A DNA stretch of 34,003 bases, taken from NCBI GenBank assembly GCA_029932855.1, contig JAOZPG010000026.1:1-34003 (forward strand), written 5' to 3'. The notes under the pieces are model-generated. The model worked only from the letters and a program-made list of their open reading frames with translations, ran no database searches and was not told the DNA's origin. Both the position numbers and the translations under genes were made by a program. Origin of the DNA: Bacteroidales bacterium. Lineage in GTDB: Bacteria > Bacteroidota > Bacteroidia > Bacteroidales > VadinHA17. Shown here piece by piece: positions 1 through 8,689 of this stretch (positions are counted from its first letter, which is position 1; each line of letters starts with the position of its first letter).

Positions 1-124
1 AAGCCGGAGTTACATACTGACCATACTTCTCACAACCACACTCAATTCCCGGTCGTTGTGCAAAAAGTGTAATAGTATTGAGGATAAATAAAAATATGGA
101 TATGAAAACTACTTCTACAGACAT
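1..124 (-). CDS. 5' end of a secreted protein, cut by the window edge
   Basis: An open minus-strand frame starts at an ATG at 124 and runs off the left edge, giving 41 residues. The protein begins MSVEVVFISIFLFILN and continues to LFAQRPGIECGCEKYGQ. That is a hydrophobic signal peptide with a likely cleavage after the Ala-Gln pair, then a cysteine-containing mature start. It lies 84 nt downstream of the T9SS-sorted protein and in the same orientation, so co-transcription is possible. Signal peptides ending in AQ are typical of exported Bacteroidota proteins. The family cannot be named from this stub. Confidence 0.6.
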   Translation of the reverse strand, partial: MSVEVVFISIFLFILNTITLFAQRPGIECGCEKYGQYVTPA

Positions 125-208
125 AAATGTTTTTTCTCTCATTATTTATATTTTAATAAATGATACACTATTAATACCTAATTCCCTGGAAAAGTGGAAA
201 TAAAAAGC

Positions 209-3200
209 TTATTCCAGCTTTATAAATCTTGCCTTATAGATAGTTTTGTTTCCCGACAATGAAATTATATATATGCCACCCGGCAGATCATCTATTCCGA
301 TACTAAATTCCTGGCAGGAATCATACACATGCATTTTTTTGTTACGCAGTGTTTCTCCGGTTATTGAATTTATTTTTAGGATATATTCATCAGCCGGCAT
401 ATTGTTATTAAATTGTAGCATGATATGCTTGGTTGCAGGGTTAGGATAAACATAGATAAGGCTGTTTTCAGTTAAGGAAGTTAAACCTGTAACATTTTCA
501 ATTTCAATTGTGATTATTTTGTTTTGAGCAACTGCTGAAATAGTGTATTCCTGGTTTTCCTTATCAATAATCAGGCTATCGTTTGCTTCATCCATTGTAA
601 ATCCCACATAATCAGCCACAAAACAATAGCTACCAATTGGTAAATTCTCAAAATAAAATTCACCGCTTGAGCTTGTAAGGTCGAAGTCGAAGATATTACC
701 ACTTTGATCAATGAGGTAAACACTTGTTTCCCCAACTGGTGTTCCTTTACCATTGTATTCACCATAGGTCAGGGTACTACCTGATTTGCTTCCATCCTCT
801 TCCATAAAAGTTCCTGAAATATCGCTATTTCCATTTGGAGGAGGAGGAGCCTGAATCAAAGTGATTTCAAGTCCGGATGTGTCTTTATCCAGGTTGAAAA
901 AGTCGGCTTCCGAATACAGCGGTTTATTCCCCAGATAAGTCATTAAATATCCTGGATATTGAGAAGTGTCAGGGTTGAACCTCAGGGTTACAGTACCCTG
1001 TGGTATATCAATAAAGATGAAAGAGTTTGAACTCTCCAGTGGTTTCCACCACATAGAGATATTGCCATTATTCTGGTCAGGCTCATAAACAAAGATAGTT
1101 CCTGCATTTACCGGTGCATTATTATCAGTCACTACCTCGCCTTCAATTGTATAGGAAGAAGCGATTCCTGTTCCGGTTAATGTTCTCGTCAGGTCAAGAT
1201 CGTTTGTAAATATTCTGAGTGTCGAGGTTTTATCTCCTACAGAGCCTGGTTTAAAGACGAAGTTGAACTGTACAGAATCATTTTTTCCAATAATAAAAGG
1301 TGTAGCAGGAAGGTTTGAATAATAAAAATCAGTAGCATCATCCCCCTGAATGACAACCGATTGTATAACCAAGTTTGTATTTCCTATGTTCTTTAAAGTA
1401 TAAACACTTATAGCGGAGTCCCCTACTGAAACATTTCCAAATGTAAGTGAACCGTAATCCCATATCATTGATGCCAATCCCTCTCCTTCCAGTATTACAG
1501 CTTCAGTTGGATTGAATGGATCATTTGATTCAATCCATAGCAAGGCTTCTTTTTCACCAAGGGACTGAGGGTTAAAAACTACATTCACGGAACAAGTGTC
1601 GTCCGGGTTCAGATCACTGCAGGTGTTGTTTGTTATTGTAAAATGTATCGAATCCCTCCAGACCACTGAAATGTCATTGATATGCAGAATTGTATCACCC
1701 CGATTTTTAATAATCACTTGCCTGGCTTCTGTGGTATCATCCACTGCCCGTATAAGAAAATCAAGGGTGTGCGGAGTAACATGAATTTCAGGTTTCAAAA
1801 CGGGCAGGGCTGCAGGACCGCCAGGCTCAATAACAGAGCCATTCATTGTTATGTCTTCGTCCCCTCTTAAACCATCAACAAAATGCAAAGTAATTATATT
1901 CTGGTTTATTTCCGCCCCGGTTTGGCCATCATACATGAATTTATACCAATGAGGGATCAGGCTATCCGGTGTAAGACCATATTTATAATAACCGTCAACA
2001 GATACTCCATTATGTAAGATAAGTGATACTGTAACTGAATCACCCGGACCAAGACCATCAATTGAGAATTCAAAAAATCCAAAGGGAAAATCAGTGCTGT
2101 CCGGGGCATCTGTTGGTGAAGGATTTTCCACCACATTAATTGATGAAAACTCTGTGCTACCTGGAATAACCAGGGAAACATAAGCCTTTCCATCAAAAGA
2201 ATGCATAGAAACAACGGTATCTTGCTGATAGTCGGGTATGCCGTCCGAATTTCCATCAAAACTGCTATTATTACCATCGGGTCCTTTTTCCTGGGTATCG
2301 GTAATCCCATCGCCATCTGTATCTAAATTTGGGCCGTCAGGCGTTAATGGTTCAAGTATAGCACCCGTTGTAAGGCTTATTAAATCGTATGACAGGTGAT
2401 TGCCGTGATTTATTAGCAGGTTTCTCACGGAATCGTTTCTAACATAGTTTATGTTACTAAACAAATTCGATGGCTTTTCTCCATTCCATCCTTCTGCTTC
2501 ATCTACTCCCATGGGATTGTCAAGTCCTATTTCATTGTTATAAGCTATCTCCACTATAATTGTATCGCCTATGGCAACAGTCGCCGAGGTATCACTGGTT
2601 TGGTTTAAGCTAATAATAAGATTTCCCAGCATATTGCTTACAAATTGAGACGTTCCCATAATATCCTCAACATCCCCCCAGCGAAGGTATTCCCTACCCA
2701 TACTCCATTGATGCCAGGGGGTTTCGGAAAACTTGTTTAACATAAGTACGCCCATTCCTGAACCAGTACCATCTCCCTGGATGACTCCATGGGAAGTAAG
2801 ACTCGCTTTGATATCTACAGGGTCTCCTTTCTGCAACAAACCGGTTGATGCAACCACAACCACTTTCCTTAAATAGCCATATGAAGATCCAAATCCCCAG
2901 CTTGAAGGCAGATTATAACATATTTGACTTCCCATAAAATCCACACAATACTGGGATGTTGGACCATTCTCATGTTTAGTCCCGATAAGGGACCATATTT
3001 CCTGTTCATCAGGTTCTGCAATTACCCCTCCCCATGAAGCCATGTAGCCAATAGGAGGATTCCCACAAGTCAAATTTGACATATCCCAGATGCCATGAAA
3101 TCCGGGAAAATTAAACTTCGGGATGTATTCGGGATTACATATTAGCAGCAAATTTCCAGGATAGCCCCACCACCTGTAACCATGTGCTAAAAAAACGCCG

Positions 3201-3406
3201 GAGGATCTCTCCTTACTCCCTGTGGAATAGCCGCCGTAGGGGCCGGGATTTGCAACTCCCTGAGATGTAACTGTACCGTATTGACTAAAAACTTCCCCAT
3301 AGGAATAGTCGGGAACAGTCAGCTCCTGGGCAGAAAGTACGGTTGTTTTCAATGTCATCCACAAAAACGAACCGATTAGCATTAGAATTAAAAGTAACTT
3401 TTTCAT
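209..3406 (-). CDS. T9SS-sorted multidomain cell-surface protein
   Basis: This is a large secreted protein of about 1065 residues. It opens with a signal peptide (MKKLLLILMLIGSFLWM, cleaved near SAQE). The first ~350 residues match nothing I recognise. An Asp/Gly/Asn-rich calcium-binding-like stretch follows near residue 365-400, then a choice-of-anchor-U-like module at about 400-540. Two ASH/choice-of-anchor-D-like beta-sandwich domains (about 545-755) each carry the xxIxNxGDTxLxI pattern. Next come two carboxypeptidase-regulatory-like Ig domains and a type A T9SS sorting domain in the last ~80 residues (YVYPNPATKHIMLQF, then GGIYIISL, ending KARFIKLE). Export is expected through the Sec and type IX systems, with surface attachment or release. 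An earlier in-frame ATG at 3421 exists, but the one at 3406 has a strong Shine-Dalgarno 4 nt upstream and gives the better signal peptide. It lies 26 nt after the DUF4412-like gene. The ligand or role is unknown. Confidence 0.85.
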   Translation of the reverse strand: MKKLLLILMLIGSFLWMTLKTTVLSAQELTVPDYSYGEVFSQYGTVTSQGVANPGPYGGYSTGSKERSSGVFLAHGYRWWGYPGNLLLICNPEYIPKFNFPGFHGIWDMSNLTCGNPPIGYMASWGGVIAEPDEQEIWSLIGTKHENGPTSQYCVDFMGSQICYNLPSSWGFGSSYGYLRKVVVVASTGLLQKGDPVDIKASLTSHGVIQGDGTGSGMGVLMLNKFSETPWHQWSMGREYLRWGDVEDIMGTSQFVSNMLGNLIISLNQTSDTSATVAIGDTIIVEIAYNNEIGLDNPMGVDEAEGWNGEKPSNLFSNINYVRNDSVRNLLINHGNHLSYDLISLTTGAILEPLTPDGPNLDTDGDGITDTQEKGPDGNNSSFDGNSDGIPDYQQDTVVSMHSFDGKAYVSLVIPGSTEFSSINVVENPSPTDAPDSTDFPFGFFEFSIDGLGPGDSVTVSLILHNGVSVDGYYKYGLTPDSLIPHWYKFMYDGQTGAEINQNIITLHFVDGLRGDEDITMNGSVIEPGGPAALPVLKPEIHVTPHTLDFLIRAVDDTTEARQVIIKNRGDTILHINDISVVWRDSIHFTITNNTCSDLNPDDTCSVNVVFNPQSLGEKEALLWIESNDPFNPTEAVILEGEGLASMIWDYGSLTFGNVSVGDSAISVYTLKNIGNTNLVIQSVVIQGDDATDFYYSNLPATPFIIGKNDSVQFNFVFKPGSVGDKTSTLRIFTNDLDLTRTLTGTGIASSYTIEGEVVTDNNAPVNAGTIFVYEPDQNNGNISMWWKPLESSNSFIFIDIPQGTVTLRFNPDTSQYPGYLMTYLGNKPLYSEADFFNLDKDTSGLEITLIQAPPPPNGNSDISGTFMEEDGSKSGSTLTYGEYNGKGTPVGETSVYLIDQSGNIFDFDLTSSSGEFYFENLPIGSYCFVADYVGFTMDEANDSLIIDKENQEYTISAVAQNKIITIEIENVTGLTSLTENSLIYVYPNPATKHIMLQFNNNMPADEYILKINSITGETLRNKKMHVYDSCQEFSIGIDDLPGGIYIISLSGNKTIYKARFIKLE

Positions 3407-3410
3407 GACA

Positions 3411-3418
3411 ACCTCCTT
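3411..3418 (-). promoter_or_regulatory. Strong Shine-Dalgarno deciding the start of the T9SS protein
   Basis: The minus strand reads AAGGAGGT followed by TGTC and ATG at 3406. This is a full anti-16S match, unusual in Bacteroidota, where most genes lack one, including most in this window. It selects the internal ATG at 3406 over the one at 3421. Confidence 0.7.
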
Positions 3419-3432
3419 CATTTAATCAAATA

Positions 3433-4350
3433 TTATTCTTCGTGAATATCCAAGTCCATGGTCCCTTCATAAACTTTAATAAGTATTTCATTTCCTTCTT
3501 TCCAGATAAAGGTATTTGGTCTTTTTTCTCCGGGGTACAGCCTGGAAGTCCGGTATTTTTCCGGACCCTGGATATTTTCGGGTAACTCTTTTCCTTCCCT
3601 GAGAGAATATCGGATAATCTTGGCAGGTTTTTCCGTTTTATTCTCTAAAATCATCTTGTAATGGGCTTCTTTATCTATTGTAAATTTCAGAAGGGTCCCC
3701 CGGCTTAGCTCGCCCTGAAAAGGCAGTTTCACCGTTTTGGTGGTCCATTGTTTGGGAGCCGGCGGTTCGGGGATCACCGGCCGCATACGTCCATCTACCT
3801 CGGTATAACTTTCAGGAATGGTAAAAATCGCTGCTTGTGGTTTCCAGCTTTTTATGTCATACAATTCCATATATACATTTTTCCGTGGATGATTTTCAAT
3901 CTTAACCGGGAAATTCAGAGCTTTTGAAAACCAAATAGTATAGACGAGCACATCCTCATCCGGGTCAGGATAATCCATGTAAAAATCTTTCTTCGCGCAG
4001 TTATATCCATACATCTGTTCATTTCCAACTAATTTTTCCTTATGAGATTCTTTAAAATGCAGGCTGGCCTGAACCGGATCATTCATCAAACTGTTGAAAT
4101 CGTCACAGGCTGTTTTCATGTAAAATTTCCTGGCAGGCATCAGGATATAAGTCTGGTTGGCTTCCGGTTTAACGATAACGATTCCTTTTTCTCCATTCTC
4201 CAGAAACTCATACCGGTATTGATGAAGGTCGGAATAAACCGTATAGATACGTGCTTCATTACCAGGAGTGTAGGACATTTTTGCCTGGAACTGACCGGAA
4301 ACGAGGGAGGAAAAAAAAGAAATTGAAAAAGCGAGTAGTAATTGTCTCAT
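3433..4350 (-). CDS. Secreted DUF4412-like protein
   Basis: The gene encodes a 305-residue exported protein when started at the ATG at 4350 (MRQLLLAFSISFFSSLVSG, a normal signal peptide). The frame extends another 16 codons upstream, but that extension is charged and would mask the signal. The mature part has patterns I associate with DUF4412/LolA-like folds in Bacteroidota: an early KMSYTPGNEARIYTVYSD strand, a TYILMPARKFYM segment, an IWFSKALNFPVKI segment and a FTIPESYTEVD ending. The remaining ~90 residues are an extra beta-rich domain. It is the first gene of a probable two-gene unit with the T9SS protein. The function is unknown; a periplasmic or surface binding role is only a guess from the fold family. 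Confidence 0.65.
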   Translation of the reverse strand: MRQLLLAFSISFFSSLVSGQFQAKMSYTPGNEARIYTVYSDLHQYRYEFLENGEKGIVIVKPEANQTYILMPARKFYMKTACDDFNSLMNDPVQASLHFKESHKEKLVGNEQMYGYNCAKKDFYMDYPDPDEDVLVYTIWFSKALNFPVKIENHPRKNVYMELYDIKSWKPQAAIFTIPESYTEVDGRMRPVIPEPPAPKQWTTKTVKLPFQGELSRGTLLKFTIDKEAHYKMILENKTEKPAKIIRYSLREGKELPENIQGPEKYRTSRLYPGEKRPNTFIWKEGNEILIKVYEGTMDLDIHEE

Positions 4351-4704
4351 GATGTATGGTTTCGGTTTACTTAATAAGTTAAGCCGCCTTTTGTACATAT
4401 TGAATATTCAACTCATTGAAAGATATGCTATTTGTAAAAAACAGAAAATCCCATATTCATGGGATATTGATGCCGGGGATACGGAAAATATTGTACCCAT
4501 ACTACTATGGTAAAAACGGACCTGAAAAAACTGGTTGATCTATTGAAAACTGATACTAAGATAGAGGTAGGTATCAGGAAGATGCAGTGAACAAATTATT
4601 ATGATCTGGCAAAAATTTAACAATTTGTTGTTTACTCACTCAGGTTTTACATTTCATATCTCATATCTTCTTCTCCTTTTCCGTACACCGAACTTTTGGT
4701 TTAT
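4351..4704. other. Non-coding gap with two dyad symmetries
   Basis: This 354-nt gap lies between the DUF4412-like gene start and the response regulator stop, so it should hold the promoter of the former and the terminator of the latter. I see no TAnnTTTG match in the correct orientation. It contains a 7-bp perfect inverted repeat at 4448-4465 and a weaker one at 4497-4510. A 27-codon ORF on the + strand at 4507 has no visible support. Confidence 0.5.
4448..4465. promoter_or_regulatory. Palindrome ATCCCAT-N4-ATGGGAT, possible operator
   Basis: Two perfect 7-bp arms flank the 4-nt spacer ATTC. The core CCAT-N4-ATGG recurs at 5372-5383 between the kinase and regulator genes, and with N6 at 4497-4510. 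A LuxR-type regulator binds dyads of this size, so these could be its sites, but the arms are short and chance remains possible. Confidence 0.3.
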
Positions 4705-5334
4705 TTATATTTCTCCGTGTAAAGATTTCTTAATTACTTCTGCTTTACTGTGTACCTGTAGTTTTTTATAGATATTTTTAATATGGGAGCGGACGGTTTC
4801 AATGGTAATAGAGCTTTGATCCGCTATCATCTTATAACTCAATCCATCTACCAGGCCCAGGACAATTTCTTTTTCCTTTTGTGTGAGGGGGGAACTTCTC
4901 TTTTTCTTTTTATCCTCCTGGAAAAAATTCACCACTTTCCTTGCTATTTGTGGAGACATAAAGGACCCCCCTTCATAGACGATTTCAATGGCAGTTTTAA
5001 TTTCGGCAAAAGCTGTATTCTTCAACAGATAGCCGGAAGCACCAGCACAAAGTGACTGAAAAATTCTGTTGGAATCATGATAAACCGTAAGCATTAATAT
5101 GTTGATCTCCGGGAACCGATCCTTAACCAGTTTGATACCACTTATACCTGACATACCGGGTAGTCCGATATCCATTAAAATAACATCCGGAAGATTCTCA
5201 GAAGAAAGAACAGTCAGGAAAGATTCCACAGATCCTTTAGCGGTAAAACATATCATATCCTGATCGGAATCGACAAATTCACGAAGACTTTCACGAATAA
5301 AGGAGTCATCTTCAACTATTGCTACTAATATCAT
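4705..5334 (-). CDS. NarL/LuxR-family response regulator
   Basis: This 209-residue protein has a receiver domain at about 1-120 and a LuxR-type helix-turn-helix at about 145-205. Receiver landmarks are visible: acidic pocket E8/D9/D10, phospho-acceptor D55 in VILMDIGLPGM, the conserved Thr in MLTVYHD and Lys in GYLLKN. The output domain shows the LTQKEKEIVLGLVDGLSYKMIA and IETVRSHIKNIYKKLQV signature. It lies 56 nt downstream of the propeller sensor kinase, whose HisKA_3-type dimerisation domain normally pairs with exactly this regulator class. Its targets are unknown; the adjacent DUF4412/T9SS genes and its own operon are the obvious candidates. Confidence 0.92.
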   Translation of the reverse strand: MILVAIVEDDSFIRESLREFVDSDQDMICFTAKGSVESFLTVLSSENLPDVILMDIGLPGMSGISGIKLVKDRFPEINILMLTVYHDSNRIFQSLCAGASGYLLKNTAFAEIKTAIEIVYEGGSFMSPQIARKVVNFFQEDKKKKRSSPLTQKEKEIVLGLVDGLSYKMIADQSSITIETVRSHIKNIYKKLQVHSKAEVIKKSLHGEI

Positions 5335-5371
5335 ATGGCTATATTAAATACTATGTCAACACAACACAATA

Positions 5372-5383
5372 CCATAAACATGG
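5372..5383. promoter_or_regulatory. CCAT-N4-ATGG dyad between kinase and regulator
   Basis: CCAT AAAC ATGG lies in the 56-nt gap between the sensor kinase stop and the regulator start. It shares half-sites with the palindrome at 4448-4465. The half-sites are only 4 bp, so the evidence is weak. Confidence 0.2.
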
Positions 5384-5390
5384 GATTTTG

Positions 5391-8300
5391 TTAGAGTTTC
5401 TTCATTTTTAGAGTCACTGTAACACCGTCTATTGCCTCAATATCCAGCTCTGCCTTCAGTCTTTTGGCGCGCATCCTGATGTTTCTTAAACCATTCCCTG
5501 TTGGAACCTTTTCCAGATCAAATCCTCTTCCATTATCTGTGATTTCCATCTTGAAATAATCATGCTGATTCAGTAAATTGATTATTATTTCAGTTGCTCC
5601 GGAATGCTTGACTGAATTGTTTATCACTTCTTTAAAAATATAAAATATATTTTGCCGGTAATCGACCGGTATTTTTTTATTCTTCTCCAGGCCTGTCTGA
5701 TGAAATTCGACTTTCATTTCATTTACTATCAAATCACTATGTGTAAACTCATGCATGCGATCAATCAATTCCTGAAGACTGTCATTACGCGCATCAATAG
5801 ACCATACAATATCGCTCATGGTGGAGATAACTTCACGGCTTACGGTTCCTATTCTTTTAGACAAGGATCGCATTTTAGTTTGATCGTCGGTATTTTGGAT
5901 TTGCTCCGAGCTTATTGATATCCTCGTAAGTGAAGACCCTATATCATCGTGTAGGTCACTTGCAATACGAATTCTCAGATGCTCAATGGCAAGCAATTTT
6001 TGCACGCTTATCCGGTGCAGCATATATAAAGTTAAAACAAACAGAATAATACCCAGCATTTTAAACCACCAGCTTTGCCAATAGGGAGGCTTAATCTGAA
6101 TTTCAATAGTTTTAATAATATTACTCCAAATACCATCGCTGTTGGTACCCATAACCTGAAAGACGTATTCTCCCGGACCGATATTTGTGTAACTTGCGTA
6201 CCTTCTTTTTCCGGCTTGTACCCAGTCCTTATCAACTCCTGTCATTTGGTAAGCATACTCAAGCTTAGCCGGTTGCCTGAAGTCAAGAGCAGAAAACTTA
6301 AAGGCAAAGAAATTTTGTTTATAGGAAAGTTCTATAGATTTTAATGCATTCAGATCTTTATCAAAATTCATTTTTTCATTATAAACCCTGAAATCGGTTA
6401 AAACCACCGGAGATTGGTAATCGCTATCCTTAATTTTAACAGGATCAAATACATTCATCCCATTTATTCCTCCAAAAACAAGGCTGCCATCTTTCAGTTT
6501 CAGGCAGGCTCCTCCCGTAAATTCATTGCTTTGCAGTCCGTCGTGCAGGTCAAAATTCTTAATCTTTCCATTAATTATATTAAACCTGCTCAAGCCCATA
6601 TTCGTACTCATCCATATATTATGCTCATCATCCTCCAGAATACCGTAAATCACACTACTCGGCAAACCATCTTTTACGGAGATATGACTGAAGTGACCTG
6701 ACAATGTGTCCTTGAGTTGTATGTATGAAAGTCCCTTACTGGTTCCAATCCAAAGCGTCTTTCCTCCTGTATCAGCTGTCTCATAAATGGAATGAATGAT
6801 ATTTCCGGAAATAGAAGTACTGTCATTTTTATCCTTCAGATAAGTTTTAAAATTTCCGGTTTTCGTATTGAGATAACATAGTCCTGCTCCCCAGGTACCA
6901 ATCCATAGATTCCCGTTTGAATCTGTAAAGAGCCTCAGCAGGTAATTACCACTCAATCTTGCAGCACCACGGCCACTGCTAGTGAAATGCTCAGACGATC
7001 CGTCATTAATATTATAGCATATCAAACCTTGATTATAGGTAGCTATCCAAAGCTTTCCCCCGGGTGTAAAACTTAAAGCATTGATATAATTCAGTCCTGT
7101 TATATCGGACAATCCGGTTATTTTGGAAATATCGATAAATTCACTTGTACCCGGATTAAAAACATTGAGACCTCCTCCTCTGGTCCCGATCCAAATATTC
7201 CCTTCCAGATCACCACTTAGTGCACTTACCGTATTATGAGTTAAACTGTTTGTTATATCAGGATTATGCATGTAAGACTCAAAAGAATTTGTTTCCCTGT
7301 TGAAGCTGTTTAATCCCATTCCTTCGGTACCAATCCAAATTAAACCGTTAATATCTTCATAAAATGAGGTAACTTTATTATCGCTCAGACTATTACTTGT
7401 TTTAGCATTGTGCCTGAATGTCTGAAAATTATGTAAATCCGGATCATAAATATTGAGGCCGCCGGCTCCCACCCATAGTAATCCCGACCGGTCCTGAAAA
7501 ATGCTATAAACATTATCAGCCCTCAGGCTGCCAGGCTCATCAGGATTTGAAAGAATTCTGATAATATCTTGTTTCCGGGTGTCAATTATATTCAATCCAC
7601 TTGTTGGTGTACCCACCCATAATTGGTTTGATTCATCAACAAACAAGGCACTGATATCGTTACTGCTTAATGTTGAGGGATCATCTTTTTTACAGAAATA
7701 GTGAACAAAACTACTGTCGGTTTCCTGAAAATAATTCAATCCTCCCCCCAGAGTACCAATCCAAACACCTCCTGAGAGGTCTTCAGTGATCGTAGTGACC
7801 TGGTCGTTACCAATAGATGATATATTATCAGATTTATGTTTGAAATTTGTAATTTCAGGTATTTCCGGATTATTTATTTCGAGACAGGACAAACCTGTCC
7901 ATGTACCAACCCAAAGCCTTCCTCTAAAATCGAAATGAAGTGCCCTGATAAAATTTCCGGATATGCTATTTGGGTTATTTGGATCATTTTGAAAATGAAT
8001 AAACCGGTTTGTTGCAGGATCATAACGATTTAATCCGCCTCCCCAGGTGCCAATCCAGATAAAACCATCCGAGTCTTCGCATACCGAAGTGGGACGCTCT
8101 CCTGATATACTGTATGGATTTGTTGAATCAGGCAAAAACTGAGTAAAAACATCATTAATCAAATCATATTTTGTGAGCCCGTACCAGGTAGCAATCCATA
8201 TATTTTGATGCCGGTCTTCATATAGATCCCATATCCAATCATGAGAAAGTGTGTTTGATTTTCCTTGTTCCGAACGGTAAATCACAAAATCATATCCATC

Positions 8301-8504
8301 ATACTTATTCAGCCCATCCTGTGTTCCAAGCCATAGAAAACCACGGCTATCCTGAAGGATACAGTTAATAGTACTCTGTGACAGTCCCTTTTCCAATCCC
8401 AAATGCTTAAACTGCAATGTTTGCGCTGTTATTGGAAATACTGAAAACAATGATACTACAAACAGGTAAATACCAATTCTGATTATATATATTATTATTT
8501 TCAT
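5391..8504 (-). CDS. Beta-propeller periplasmic sensor histidine kinase (Reg_prop/Y_Y_Y/HisKA_3)
   Basis: This is a 1037-residue membrane sensor kinase. A signal peptide (ending PITAQ) is followed by about 14 two-component-regulator propeller repeats (LWLGT/IWIGT...GGLNRYDP pattern) filling roughly residues 30-700, which should fold as two seven-bladed propellers in the periplasm. A Y_Y_Y domain follows (about 715-780, with YAYQMTGVDKDWVQ and PGEYVFQVMG), then one TM helix near 792-812. The cytoplasmic part has a HisKA_3 box with phospho-acceptor H852 in SDLHDDIGSSL and a HATPase domain with the N box at about 962 (EVINNSVKHSG), then DNGRGFD and GNGLRNI. It lacks the AraC-type output of the hybrid HTCS proteins used for glycans. 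It pairs instead with the separate LuxR-type regulator downstream. The ligand is unknown. Confidence 0.92.
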   Translation of the reverse strand: MKIIIYIIRIGIYLFVVSLFSVFPITAQTLQFKHLGLEKGLSQSTINCILQDSRGFLWLGTQDGLNKYDGYDFVIYRSEQGKSNTLSHDWIWDLYEDRHQNIWIATWYGLTKYDLINDVFTQFLPDSTNPYSISGERPTSVCEDSDGFIWIGTWGGGLNRYDPATNRFIHFQNDPNNPNSISGNFIRALHFDFRGRLWVGTWTGLSCLEINNPEIPEITNFKHKSDNISSIGNDQVTTITEDLSGGVWIGTLGGGLNYFQETDSSFVHYFCKKDDPSTLSSNDISALFVDESNQLWVGTPTSGLNIIDTRKQDIIRILSNPDEPGSLRADNVYSIFQDRSGLLWVGAGGLNIYDPDLHNFQTFRHNAKTSNSLSDNKVTSFYEDINGLIWIGTEGMGLNSFNRETNSFESYMHNPDITNSLTHNTVSALSGDLEGNIWIGTRGGGLNVFNPGTSEFIDISKITGLSDITGLNYINALSFTPGGKLWIATYNQGLICYNINDGSSEHFTSSGRGAARLSGNYLLRLFTDSNGNLWIGTWGAGLCYLNTKTGNFKTYLKDKNDSTSISGNIIHSIYETADTGGKTLWIGTSKGLSYIQLKDTLSGHFSHISVKDGLPSSVIYGILEDDEHNIWMSTNMGLSRFNIINGKIKNFDLHDGLQSNEFTGGACLKLKDGSLVFGGINGMNVFDPVKIKDSDYQSPVVLTDFRVYNEKMNFDKDLNALKSIELSYKQNFFAFKFSALDFRQPAKLEYAYQMTGVDKDWVQAGKRRYASYTNIGPGEYVFQVMGTNSDGIWSNIIKTIEIQIKPPYWQSWWFKMLGIILFVLTLYMLHRISVQKLLAIEHLRIRIASDLHDDIGSSLTRISISSEQIQNTDDQTKMRSLSKRIGTVSREVISTMSDIVWSIDARNDSLQELIDRMHEFTHSDLIVNEMKVEFHQTGLEKNKKIPVDYRQNIFYIFKEVINNSVKHSGATEIIINLLNQHDYFKMEITDNGRGFDLEKVPTGNGLRNIRMRAKRLKAELDIEAIDGVTVTLKMKKL

Positions 8505-8689
8505 GCCGGGGGACTATACACAGACATACTAAAATACAGAATATTCAAGGGTTTTACAACAAAGTTCTTTTAATCTTCATTCCTATGAAGCCATCAGAAA
8601 AAAGGAAATTGTTTTTTATAATCAGAAGTCTGGATTGAATAACCCGGATATATTATCCTTCAGGTTATGTAATCTCTCGTTCAATAGTA

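Noticed and set aside
1957-2316. 119-residue alternative-frame ORF inside the T9SS protein gene, and similar ORFs within other large genes
   Set aside because: They lie entirely inside better-supported genes, with no family motifs.
4507-4590. 27-codon + strand ORF (MVKTDLKKLVDLL...) in the gap before the response regulator
   Set aside because: It has no ribosome site, promoter or recognisable family, and an ORF of this size is expected by chance.
8639-8668. Bulged hairpin between nhaC and the sensor kinase gene
   Set aside because: It has no T run on either side and a large asymmetric bulge, so it is not convincing as a terminator or leader element.
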